6,945 bases of DNA. Origin: Pseudomonadota bacterium (GTDB lineage Bacteria > Pseudomonadota > Gammaproteobacteria > Steroidobacterales > Steroidobacteraceae). How positions within the stretch are numbered: the stretch's first letter is position 1; each line of letters opens with the position of its first letter. Location of the stretch: positions 1 to 6,945 of the forward strand of contig JAKBBE010000139.1 in the NCBI GenBank assembly GCA_021826035.1, given 5' to 3'. A program made the translations under genes and the position numbers. The notes below the pieces were generated by a model. It searched no databases, had not been told where the DNA came from, and saw only the letters and a list, made by a program, of their open reading frames with translations. Below are positions 1-6,025 of the stretch, piece by piece.

Positions 1-993
1 GAGCTGCTCGGCCAGATCTCGCAGGTACCCCTCCCAGTGGCGCGGCTCGCCGAACCAGGGGAACGCACGCGGGAACGCAGGGTCCGTCCACCGCTCGCAC
101 ACCCAGGCCGCATGGTGCAGCATCCGCAGCGCTCGCAGCGGCTCGATCAGGCGCAGTTCGTGGTAATCCAGGGACGCGAACTGCTCGTACCCGGCCATCA
201 GCTCGACCCACTGCGCCTGCTGCTCGGCCGGCTCGCCCGAGAGCAGCATCCACAGGTCCTGGATGCGCGGCGCCATGGCGCAGTCATCGAGATCCACGAA
301 GCGCGGCCCCTGCTCCGCCCAGAGCAGATTGCCCAGGTGACAGTCCCCGTGCACCCGAATCGTGCGCACCGGGGCGACCTCCTCGTACACCCGCTCGATG
401 CGCTGCAGCAGCTGATCGCTGAGGCGCGTGTACTGATCCGTGAGCGCCTCCGGCAGCAGCGCCGAGGCGAGCAGCGCACGCTGCGCCTGTTGCCCGTAGC
501 GCTCCGGATCGATCGCCGGGCGGCGCGCGAACGCCGCTCGCGCGCCCACCTGGTGGATACGGGCGAGCGTGCGGCCGAGCAGTTCGCGCGCGCCCGGCGC
601 ATCGAGCTCCGGCGCCCGCCCGGCCAAGCACTCGAAGGCGGCGAACCGGAAGCCCGCCTGGCGGATCAGCGTGTGTCCCCCGACCTCGAGCGGAGCGGCC
701 ACCGGCAGCTCAGCCTCCGCGAGCTCGGCGGTAAAATCGTGCTCCTCGAGGATCTGCGCATCGCTCCAGCGCCCCGGCCGGTAGAATTTCAGGACCCGGA
801 ACCCGCCGGCCGTGCCTAAGCGGTAGACCCGGTTCTCATAGCTGTTCAGCGCCAGCAGCCGCCCGTCCGGCTCGAGACCCGCGACCTCGGCGGCTTCAAG
901 CACCTGCTCGGGCGTGAGCTCGGCAAAAGGCTGCAGACCGGCACCGGCTCTCAGGTGTCGGCGCTGGGATTTGTTTATGATTTCGTCTTTCAT
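1..993 (-). CDS. srkA: Stress response serine/threonine kinase SrkA (RdoA/YihE family), 3' end cut by window edge
   Basis: The reverse strand is open from an ATG at 993 down to base 1, giving 331 residues with no stop, so the C-terminus lies outside the window. The protein follows E. coli SrkA closely from memory: the LNSYENRVY signature (residues 49-57), the kinase lysine in LKFYRP (K69), SDAQILEEHDF (77-87), the catalytic loop HGDCHLGN (215-222, D217 and N222), the metal-binding VDLDD (233-237, D234), QDLWMLL (245-251), and IEPLRALR plus DPAFPRAFPWF near the end. SrkA is a cytosolic APH/choline-kinase-fold kinase linked to Cpx envelope stress and protection from stress-induced death; that role is family knowledge. 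E. coli SrkA has 328 residues, so perhaps 10-20 are missing here. The chosen start is about 15 residues longer than in E. coli and has no clear Shine-Dalgarno. Another in-frame ATG lies at 1017, so the N-terminus is uncertain. Divergent from galE. Confidence 0.93.
   Translation of the reverse strand, partial: MKDEIINKSQRRHLRAGAGLQPFAELTPEQVLEAAEVAGLEPDGRLLALNSYENRVYRLGTAGGFRVLKFYRPGRWSDAQILEEHDFTAELAEAELPVAAPLEVGGHTLIRQAGFRFAAFECLAGRAPELDAPGARELLGRTLARIHQVGARAAFARRPAIDPERYGQQAQRALLASALLPEALTDQYTRLSDQLLQRIERVYEEVAPVRTIRVHGDCHLGNLLWAEQGPRFVDLDDCAMAPRIQDLWMLLSGEPAEQQAQWVELMAGYEQFASLDYHELRLIEPLRALRMLHHAAWVCERWTDPAFPRAFPWFGEPRHWEGYLRDLAEQL
976..981 (+). promoter_or_regulatory. Possible -10 element for galE
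   Basis: TATGAT differs from the sigma-70 -10 consensus at one base and sits in the only AT-rich patch (about 968-992) between the divergent srkA and galE genes. It would place a transcription start near 988, about 28 nt before the galE ATG. No convincing -35 hexamer is seen 16-18 nt upstream, and the element lies inside the srkA coding region, so this is a weak call. Confidence 0.22.
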
Positions 994-1015
994 GGACTTA
1001 CGGACACATTCTGGC

Positions 1016-2011
1016 ATGAAACCTTCGAGCATCCTCGTCACCGGCGGCGCCGGATACATTGGCAGCCACGTCGTACTGCAGCTGCGGGCCCGGGGCGAGC
1101 GGGTGGTCGTGCTCGATGACCTCTCCCGGGGCTTTCGCCAGGCCGTGCTCGATACCCCCCTCGTGGTGGGCCAGGTCGGGGACCGAGAGACGGTGCTGAA
1201 CGTGATGCGCGAGCACGACGTCGACACCGTCATGCACTTCGCGGCCTTCACCATCGTGCCGGAATCGGTGAGCGAGCCGCTGAAGTACTACGGCAACAAC
1301 ACCTGCTCGACACGTGCGCTGCTCGAGTCCTGCCTCGAGGGCGGGGTCAAGAACTTCGTATTCTCCTCCACCGCCGCGGTGTACGGCATCCCGGCCGAGG
1401 GCGTCGCAGCCGAAGACACCCCGACCGCGCCGATCAACCCGTACGGGACCTCGAAGCTGATGTCCGAGTGGATGCTGCGCGACGTGTCGGGCGCGTCGGC
1501 GCTGAAGCACGTGGCGCTGCGTTACTTCAACGTCGCCGGCTCGGACTCCCAGGGGCGCGTCGGCCAGGCGACCCCGAAGGCGACGCTGCTGATCAAAGTG
1601 GCCTGCGAGCACGTGATCGGCAAGCGCCCGCAGGTGGCGATTTACGGCAGCGACTATGCCACCCCGGACGGCACCGGGGTACGCGACTACATTCACGTCG
1701 AGGACCTCGCCACCGCGCACCTCGATGCGCTCGATTACCTGCGCGGCGGCGGCGCCTCGACGGTGCTGAACGTCGGATACGGTCACGGCTACAGCGTGCG
1801 CGAAGTCCTGCAGAGCGTCGAGCGGGTCTCGGGCCAGCGGCTGAACATCCGCGAAGAGCCCCGCCGCCCCGGCGATCCGCCGGCGCTGGTCGCCCGCGCC
1901 GAGCGGATCCGCCGCGAACTCGGCTGGAAGCCCCGGCTCGATGATCTGGACACCATCGTGCGCACCGCGCTCGCCTGGGAGGAGCGCCTGCAGCGCGAGC
2001 CGTGGAGCTGA
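1016..2011 (+). CDS. galE: UDP-glucose 4-epimerase (extended short-chain dehydrogenase)
   Basis: A 331-residue cytosolic NAD-dependent epimerase that interconverts UDP-glucose and UDP-galactose, supplying sugars for polysaccharide and LPS. Visible motifs are the nucleotide-binding TGGAGYIGSH (9-18, GxxGxxG), the DDLSRG ribose contact (34-39), HFAA (74-77), the catalytic SST (117-119) with YGTSK (Y143, K147), RYFNVAGS (169-176) and TGVRDYIHVEDLA (220-232), all typical of GalE. Length fits the usual 330-340 residues. The frame is open upstream to an ATG at 914, but homology begins with the conserved beta-strand just after the ATG at 1016, and the extra 34 residues would be antisense to srkA; hence the 1016 start. 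No strong ribosome site is visible. The residue aligned with the E. coli gatekeeper Tyr299 appears to be Leu291 (in GDPPALVA), so UDP-GlcNAc/GalNAc might also be accepted; that is inference. It lies 43 nt before glrK, so read-through is possible. Confidence 0.93.
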   Translation: MKPSSILVTGGAGYIGSHVVLQLRARGERVVVLDDLSRGFRQAVLDTPLVVGQVGDRETVLNVMREHDVDTVMHFAAFTIVPESVSEPLKYYGNNTCSTRALLESCLEGGVKNFVFSSTAAVYGIPAEGVAAEDTPTAPINPYGTSKLMSEWMLRDVSGASALKHVALRYFNVAGSDSQGRVGQATPKATLLIKVACEHVIGKRPQVAIYGSDYATPDGTGVRDYIHVEDLATAHLDALDYLRGGGASTVLNVGYGHGYSVREVLQSVERVSGQRLNIREEPRRPGDPPALVARAERIRRELGWKPRLDDLDTIVRTALAWEERLQREPWS

Positions 2012-2054
2012 GCGGCTCGATGGATGAAGTCACACCGGAGTACACTAGAGTCCG

Positions 2055-3530
2055 ATGCGCTGGTTGCGCCCTAAGTCCCTCACGGGACTGATGCTTCTCG
2101 GTCTGGCGCTCCTCGCGCTGCCGTTGCTGGTGGCTATTGTCACGGCTGCGTTGCAGTTCCGTACCCTGTCGGTCGCCGGTCAAAAGATCATCATCGAGGG
2201 CGTCACCTCGGCCCGCGAGAGCCAGCGCCTCTTCAGCGAGATCGACTCGCTCGAGCGCACCGCCCGCCTCTACGACGTGCTGGATGACCCGAAGCTGCTG
2301 CAGTCGTACCAGCACGAAGACGGCCAGCTCACCGCCACCCGCCGCGAGCTCACCGTGAACTCCAGTGCCGCGACCCGCGCGACGCTTGAGCAGCTCGCCG
2401 CCGTGCAGCAGAAAATCCGCACCCGCGTGCTCACCACCCCGCCGGGCACTCAGGCGGCCAATGCGGCCGGGCTCGGCAAGCTCTTCGCCACCCTCGGCGG
2501 CCTGGTCGACCGCACGGCGCAGGAGAGCAACCAGCACATCGACACCGAGATGGCCTCGCTGCGGCGCATGACCGAAGAGGCCCGCGAGCGGCTCTTCTGG
2601 CAGGCGGCTCTGCTGCTGCCGCTCACCCTGGTCGCGATCTACATGCTGACGCTCGCCATCGGACGGCCGCTGCGTCAGATCGACCGGGTCATCGCCGATC
2701 TCGGTCACGGGCGGCTGCACGAGCGCATCGCGGTCACCGGGCCGCACGACCTCGAGCGCCTCGGCGGGCAGCTGGAGTGGCTCAGGCTGCGCCTCAATGA
2801 GCTCGCCGAGGAGCGCAACCGGTTCCTGCGCCACATGTCGCACGAGCTGAAGACCCCGCTCGCGAACATCCGCGAAGGCACCGATCTGCTGATGGACGGA
2901 GCGGTCGGGGAGCTCGATGCCGGTCAACGCGAGGTGGCGGCGATCCTGCGCGACAACGGCATCCAGCTGCAGCGCATGATCGAGAACCTGCTCTCCTTCA
3001 GCGCCTGGCAGACCTCCAGCGTCGGACTCGATCCGAGCGAATTCCGCCTGCGGCCGCTGGTCAAGCAGGTGCTCGAGAACCAGCAGCTCACCGTGCTCTC
3101 CCAGCGGATGCGCCTCGACGTGCAGGTCGATGACGTGATGCTCTACGCCGATCGCGGCAAGGTACGCCTGATTCTGGAGAACCTGGTCTCGAACGCGGTA
3201 AAATACTCACCGAAGGGCGGCACCATCCACATCCGCGCCCACAGTACAGGTCCCAACCTCATTCTCGACGTCGCCGACAATGGCCCCGGCATCCCGCCGG
3301 AGGACCGCGAGCATGTATTTCGGGCCTTCTACACCGGCCGTGCGGCCAACGGCCTCTCCATCAAGGGCACCGGCATCGGGCTCTCGGTGGTGCTGGAGTT
3401 CGTCACGGCGCACGGCGGCACGATTCAGATCATCGACGGCCAGTATCCGGGTGCGCACTTTCGCATCCGGATGCCACGCGTCGTTCGCAACCAACCACCC
3501 GAGCGGGGAAAGCAAGCTCATGCTGCCTGA
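2055..3530 (+). CDS. glrK: Sensor histidine kinase GlrK (QseE)
   Basis: A 491-residue inner-membrane sensor kinase. The order is a short cytoplasmic basic N-terminus; TM1 (about 11-33); a periplasmic helical sensor region (about 34-180) containing the YDVLDDPKL stretch (73-81), like YCVLDDPTL in E. coli GlrK; TM2 (about 182-202); a HAMP linker (203-255); HisKA with the phospho-acceptor His263 in RHMSHELKTPLA; and an HATPase domain with an N box (N376, N380), DNGPG (408-412) and GTGIGLS (438-444). All catalytic residues appear intact. The family autophosphorylates and passes phosphate to GlrR; in enterics it is linked to envelope growth signals and reported adrenaline/phosphate/sulfate sensing. 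The assignment rests on motif-level similarity plus the diagnostic kinase-lipoprotein-regulator order. The start is the first ATG giving the basic N-terminus and TM1; its ribosome site is weak (GGAG at 2037-2040 is 14 nt away, AGAG at 2047-2050 only 4 nt). The 3' end overlaps qseG by 11 bp. Confidence 0.93.
   Translation: MRWLRPKSLTGLMLLGLALLALPLLVAIVTAALQFRTLSVAGQKIIIEGVTSARESQRLFSEIDSLERTARLYDVLDDPKLLQSYQHEDGQLTATRRELTVNSSAATRATLEQLAAVQQKIRTRVLTTPPGTQAANAAGLGKLFATLGGLVDRTAQESNQHIDTEMASLRRMTEEARERLFWQAALLLPLTLVAIYMLTLAIGRPLRQIDRVIADLGHGRLHERIAVTGPHDLERLGGQLEWLRLRLNELAEERNRFLRHMSHELKTPLANIREGTDLLMDGAVGELDAGQREVAAILRDNGIQLQRMIENLLSFSAWQTSSVGLDPSEFRLRPLVKQVLENQQLTVLSQRMRLDVQVDDVMLYADRGKVRLILENLVSNAVKYSPKGGTIHIRAHSTGPNLILDVADNGPGIPPEDREHVFRAFYTGRAANGLSIKGTGIGLSVVLEFVTAHGGTIQIIDGQYPGAHFRIRMPRVVRNQPPERGKQAHAA
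3505..3512 (+). promoter_or_regulatory. Ribosome binding site fixing the qseG start
   Basis: GGGGAAAG lies 7 nt before the ATG at 3520, inside the last codons of glrK. The open frame reaches back to an ATG at 3280, but this purine-rich site together with the signal peptide that begins at 3520 shows where translation starts. Confidence 0.5.
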
Positions 3531-4164
3531 CACGAAGTTGATTCGCCGCATCGCACTCGCGATGACGGCGCTCACCACCCTTGCGCTGGGCGCCTGCGCC
3601 AACACGCCGCTGCTGATGCGCTATCCGAGCGCCCACCGGGCCGCGGTCAAGGCGCCGCCCCCGCCGCCGAGCCCGCAGCGTGTGAGCACCGACCTGAATC
3701 TGCTGCACACCTGGTTCAACGCGCCGAGCGCGATGCAGAGTGAGCAGCTCGCCGCCGCAGAGTCGGCCTACCAGCACGGCCACTCGCCGCGCGACACGCT
3801 GCGCCTCGCTCTGCTACTCGGGATTCCGGGCACGCCGAGCACCGATATGCCGCGCGCGCAGCGCCTGCTGTCAGGTCTGGTTCAGGATCCGACCGACCAA
3901 CTGTTGCCAAGTGAACACACTTTGGCCCAGTTGGCGCTCACATTTATCGCAAATCGGTTGACCGTGAACGCAGAAAGCCGCACCCTACAAACGGCCGATG
4001 CGGCGAAGATCTCGCAGTTGAAAGCGCAGCTCGACGCCGTCACCGATCAAGATGTCGCCCTGAAGCGACAGCTCGAACAGGCTCGCGCGAAACTCGCCGC
4101 GATCGCCAACATCGAGAAGTCGCTCAATGAGGGCAAACTAGGTACGACGGGGCCTCCACAGTGA
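3520..4164 (+). CDS. qseG: QseG-type outer membrane lipoprotein (YfhG family)
   Basis: A 214-residue predicted lipoprotein. It has a basic n-region (KLIRR, 6-10), a hydrophobic core (11-22) and the lipobox LGAC with lipidated Cys26. The +2 residue is Ala, not Asp, which by the usual Lol rule predicts outer-membrane sorting. A proline run (46-50) follows as a flexible tether, then a helical middle. The C-terminus is a coiled coil (about 162-205) ending in LEQARAKLAAIANIEKSLNE, which resembles LELTTRKLENLTDIERQL in E. coli QseG. The middle is poorly conserved, as expected for this family. Known members sit between glrK and glrR and are reported to interact with the kinase and modulate its signalling. 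The gene starts 11 bp inside glrK and its TGA overlaps the GTG of glrR, so all three are probably translationally coupled. Identity rests on gene order, lipobox and coiled coil; QseG-like is safe, an identical role is inference. Confidence 0.82.
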   Translation: MLPDTKLIRRIALAMTALTTLALGACANTPLLMRYPSAHRAAVKAPPPPPSPQRVSTDLNLLHTWFNAPSAMQSEQLAAAESAYQHGHSPRDTLRLALLLGIPGTPSTDMPRAQRLLSGLVQDPTDQLLPSEHTLAQLALTFIANRLTVNAESRTLQTADAAKISQLKAQLDAVTDQDVALKRQLEQARAKLAAIANIEKSLNEGKLGTTGPPQ

Positions 4165-5552
4165 ACATGGTTGCTTCTATGTTGCCGGGCGAACAACGCA
4201 AGGCACCGCTTGCGCCGACACGACACAAGCCGCGCATCCTCGTGGTCGATGACGATCCGGGATTGCTCCGACTGCTGACGATCCGCCTGCGCGCCGAGAA
4301 CTACGAGGTCGAGGCCGTCGAAGGTGGACCGCAGGCGCTCGCTGCCGCAGGACGGTTCCGGCCGGACCTGGTGATCACCGACCTGCGCATGGAGCCGATG
4401 GACGGCATTGCGCTCCTGAAGGAGCTGCAGGTGCGCTGGCCGGGCCTGAAGGTGATTCTGCTCACCGCGCACGGCACTATTCCCGATGCGGTGCAGGCGA
4501 CCCAGATGGGCGCGTTCGGCTTTCTCACCAAGCCGGTCGAGAAGCAGGAGCTGCTCGATCAGGTGCAGAAGGCGCTGCGCATCTCGGGGTTCGGCGCCTC
4601 GGATGAGGACTGGCGCGCGCAGATCATCACCCGCAGTGCGGTCATGGAAGAGAAGCTCGCCCAAGCGCACATGGTGGCCGGCACCGATGCGCGCGTGCTC
4701 ATCACCGGGGAGAGCGGCACCGGCAAGGAACTGCTCGCCAAGGCCATCCACCTCGCGAGCCCGCGGCGCAATCGTCCCTTCGTCGCCATCAACTGCGGTG
4801 CCATGGCCGAGAACCTCCTCGAGTCGGAGCTGTTCGGCCACGAGAAAGGCGCCTTCACCGGGGCCACCAGCCAGCATCGGGGCCTGTTCATGGCCGCCGA
4901 CGGCGGCACGCTGATGCTCGATGAGATCGGCGACATGCCGCTTCGGCTCCAGGTCAAGCTGCTGCGTGTCCTGCAGGAGGGCATGATCCGCCCCGTGGGG
5001 GGCACCCAGGCCCTGCCGGTGAATGTGCGCGTCATCTCCGCCACGCACCGCGACCTGCAACAGCTGCTCGCCCAGGGCCAGTTCCGTGAGGACCTGTACT
5101 ACCGGCTGAACGTGGTGCACATCGAGATGCCCGCGTTGAACCGGCGTCGGGAGGATATCCCGCTGCTGGTGGCCCACTTCCTGGCACAGATCGCCGGGGA
5201 GACCGGCCAGCGCAAGATCTATGCGCCCGAAGCGGTGGAACTGCTCGCGACCGCCGACTGGCCGGGGAATATCCGCCAGCTGCAGAACGTGGTGCGCCAA
5301 AACGTGGCGCTCTCCCAGACCCCGATCATTCCGGTGGAACTGGTCCAGCAATCCCTCGGGGGCACGCAGGGACACCTGCCGTCCTTCGATGAGGCCCGGG
5401 ACGAATTCACCCGCAGCTATCTGTCGCAGATCCTGCAGATCACGGGCGGGAACGTCACCCAGGCCGCGCGACTCGCCAAGCGCAACCGCACGGATTTCTA
5501 CAAGCTCCTCGCCCGCCATCAGCTGACTGCTGACGAGTTCAAGCAGCGCTGA
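4161..5552 (+). CDS. glrR: Sigma-54-dependent response regulator GlrR (QseF)
   Basis: A 463-residue NtrC-type activator. Receiver domain (about 24-140): acidic D30-D32, phospho-acceptor D74 in VITDLRMEPMDG, T102 and K124 (LTKP). AAA+ domain (about 158-380): Walker A GESGTGKE (183-190), the sigma-54-contacting GAFTGA loop (230-235), Walker B LMLDEIGDM (251-259) and FREDLYYRLN (308-317) with the arginine-finger region. Fis-type helix-turn-helix (about 416-455): GGNVTQAARLAKRNRTDFYKL, very like the C-terminus of E. coli GlrR. It is phosphorylated by GlrK and activates sigma-54 promoters, chiefly glmY in E. coli. The GTG at 4161 forms a GTGA overlap with the qseG stop and has GGGG (4149-4152) 8 nt upstream. 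ATGs at 4167 and 4179 are alternatives that would only trim the unconserved N-terminus. No sigma-54 (GG-N10-GC with TTGC) promoter was found next to the operon. glnB, which follows glrR in enterics, is absent here. Confidence 0.95.
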   Translation: MNMVASMLPGEQRKAPLAPTRHKPRILVVDDDPGLLRLLTIRLRAENYEVEAVEGGPQALAAAGRFRPDLVITDLRMEPMDGIALLKELQVRWPGLKVILLTAHGTIPDAVQATQMGAFGFLTKPVEKQELLDQVQKALRISGFGASDEDWRAQIITRSAVMEEKLAQAHMVAGTDARVLITGESGTGKELLAKAIHLASPRRNRPFVAINCGAMAENLLESELFGHEKGAFTGATSQHRGLFMAADGGTLMLDEIGDMPLRLQVKLLRVLQEGMIRPVGGTQALPVNVRVISATHRDLQQLLAQGQFREDLYYRLNVVHIEMPALNRRREDIPLLVAHFLAQIAGETGQRKIYAPEAVELLATADWPGNIRQLQNVVRQNVALSQTPIIPVELVQQSLGGTQGHLPSFDEARDEFTRSYLSQILQITGGNVTQAARLAKRNRTDFYKLLARHQLTADEFKQR

Positions 5553-5558
5553 ACCTCA

Positions 5559-5579
5559 AGCCCCCCTCCCCCCGGGGCT
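5559..5579 (+). terminator. Possible weak hairpin after glrR
   Basis: AGCCCC (5559-5564) can pair with GGGGCT (5574-5579) around a 9-nt C-rich loop, starting 7 nt after the glrR stop. It is followed by AAAA rather than a T-run, so it is not a canonical intrinsic terminator. At best it is a pause or a 3'-end-protecting hairpin. Confidence 0.2.
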
Positions 5580-5583
5580 AAAA

Positions 5584-5608
5584 CGTGAACCGGGTCACGG
5601 ATTGACCC
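5584..5608 (+). promoter_or_regulatory. Overlapping palindromes with CRP-type core
   Basis: CGTGA (5584-5588) and TCACG (5595-5599) form an inverted repeat with a 6-nt centre, matching the GTGA-N6-TCAC core of the CRP/Clp site TGTGA-N6-TCACA; only one of the eight base pairs across the 16 bp is mismatched (5589/5594). It overlaps a second, perfect inverted repeat, GGGTCA (5592-5597) and TGACCC (5603-5608) around CGGAT. The two cannot form as RNA hairpins at the same time. A protein operator is the simplest reading; the binding protein is inferred from the core pattern only. Confidence 0.35.
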
Positions 5609-5714
5609 TCTCAACCGCCGATTGCGGCCCAGAGGCCGTTGCCCGCCCGCCGGCCCGCATGGGATGGGGCTATCCTGTCACGAGCCGTTCACGGGTATGC
5701 CCTAGGATGCCTCC

Positions 5715-5734
5715 GTTGAGGTAGACTCCTCGAC
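5715..5734 (+). other. Hairpin in putative leader of the small gene
   Basis: GTTGAGG (5715-5721) pairs with CCTCGAC (5728-5734) as a 7-bp stem (one G-U pair) with loop TAGACT. The preceding CCTC (5710-5713) can instead pair with GAGG (5718-5721), so two alternative stems compete for the same GAGG. There is no T-run after either. It lies 75 nt before the ATG at 5809. Confidence 0.3.
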
Positions 5735-5808
5735 CCGGTCGGCGCGGCAGCGGATGTCGCGCGAAGATGGAATGACGCGCGAGCGTCCCTGAGAAGATTT
5801 GAAGGGGT

Positions 5809-6003
5809 ATGCAGACCGACATGAAACCTGAACGCACTGAGCCTGAGGATCCGAGCCCGAACGCCCTGGAGGGTGTTGCGGATGAATCCCCGACGGCCAA
5901 GGTCCGCCGGCTTCGCCCGGTGAAATCCCCCTATGCCTGGGATCCGTTCGAGGTCTGGCGCACACGCGTGAAGCCGAAGAGCGAGGACGGAACGGCCCAG
6001 TAG
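5809..6003 (+). CDS. Small charged hypothetical protein
   Basis: A 64-residue frame (60 if it starts at the second ATG, 5821) that I do not recognise. The first half is acidic and rich in Pro/Glu/Ser (likely disordered). The second half is basic (KVRRLRPVK, 31-39), followed by an aromatic block PYAWDPFEVWRTRVK (41-55) that looks like a conserved motif rather than chance translation. There is no signal peptide, membrane segment or cysteine. A purine-rich GAAGGGG (5801-5807) precedes it, but it is 1 nt from the first ATG and 13 nt from the second, so neither spacing is ideal; GAGAAG (5791-5796) is 12 nt before the first. It stands alone between glrR and a convergent sugar transferase gene, with a 256-bp leader full of inverted repeats. 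The aromatic/basic block could bind nucleic acid, lipid or a partner, but nothing here decides it. Confidence 0.62.
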   Translation: MQTDMKPERTEPEDPSPNALEGVADESPTAKVRRLRPVKSPYAWDPFEVWRTRVKPKSEDGTAQ

Positions 6004-6025
6004 GGCCCCTCTCTGCGGGGGTGCC
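6004..6025. terminator. Possible bidirectional hairpin between convergent genes
   Basis: GGC-CCC (6004-6009) can pair with GGG (6019-6021) and GCC (6023-6025), leaving one bulged T at 6022, around a short CTCTGC-containing loop. It fills the 22-bp gap between the convergent stop codons, where a shared terminator would be expected. Neither side has a T-run, so support is mainly positional. Confidence 0.28.

Larger units (their letters stand above)
5553..5808. other. 256-bp intergenic region rich in inverted repeats
   Basis: No coding frame is convincing between glrR and the small gene at 5809; minus-strand frames here (for example 5670-5900 and 5702-5965) have no recognisable motif or ribosome site. 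The stretch holds a 6-bp-stem hairpin (5559-5579), overlapping palindromes (5584-5608) and a 7-bp-stem hairpin (5715-5734), separated by GC-rich DNA (5625-5670). I looked for a sigma-54 promoter on both strands by eye and found none. TATCCT (5671-5676) is a weak -10 candidate without a -35. The region could hold a promoter and leader for the small gene, or a small RNA; neither is shown. Confidence 0.6.

Noticed and set aside
37..819. A 260-codon plus-strand open frame at the left end
   Set aside because: The reverse strand here encodes SrkA with all catalytic motifs; the plus-strand translation is its antisense shadow.
914..1015. N-terminal extension of galE from the upstream ATG at 914
   Set aside because: GalE homology begins right after the ATG at 1016, and the extra 34 residues are antisense to srkA with no family resemblance.
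998..1786. A 262-codon minus-strand open frame opposite galE
   Set aside because: It lies antisense to galE, begins deep inside it, and its translation shows no recognisable motif; a GC-driven shadow.
2041..2046. TACACT as a -10 element for glrK
   Set aside because: It matches only moderately, has no -35 at proper spacing, and would leave a leader of only a few bases; read-through from galE or an unseen promoter is as likely.
1593..2927. A 444-codon minus-strand open frame across galE and glrK
   Set aside because: It spans two well-supported genes on the other strand and has low-complexity Arg-rich translation, no motif and no ribosome site.
3280..3519. Upstream extension of qseG to the ATG at 3280
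   Set aside because: It would overlap the ATPase domain of glrK out of frame and bury the lipoprotein signal peptide that begins at 3520.
4047..5519. A 490-codon open frame on the minus strand opposite glrR
   Set aside because: It is the antisense of a fully motif-supported sigma-54 activator. High GC at third positions removes stops on the opposite strand, and the translation is Arg/Leu/Gly/Gln-rich with no domain motif.
2055..5552. PrsK/PrsR, the two-component pair usually found with PEP-CTERM exopolysaccharide loci
   Set aside because: The kinase has a HAMP domain and a GlrK-type periplasmic sensor with no GAF-like region, and the QseG lipoprotein lies between the genes, which fits GlrK/GlrR instead.
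5639..5642. TTGC as the -12 part of a sigma-54 promoter after glrR
   Set aside because: The required GG is not found 10 nt upstream (CC at 5629-5630); the TTGC at 5622-5625 fails the same test.
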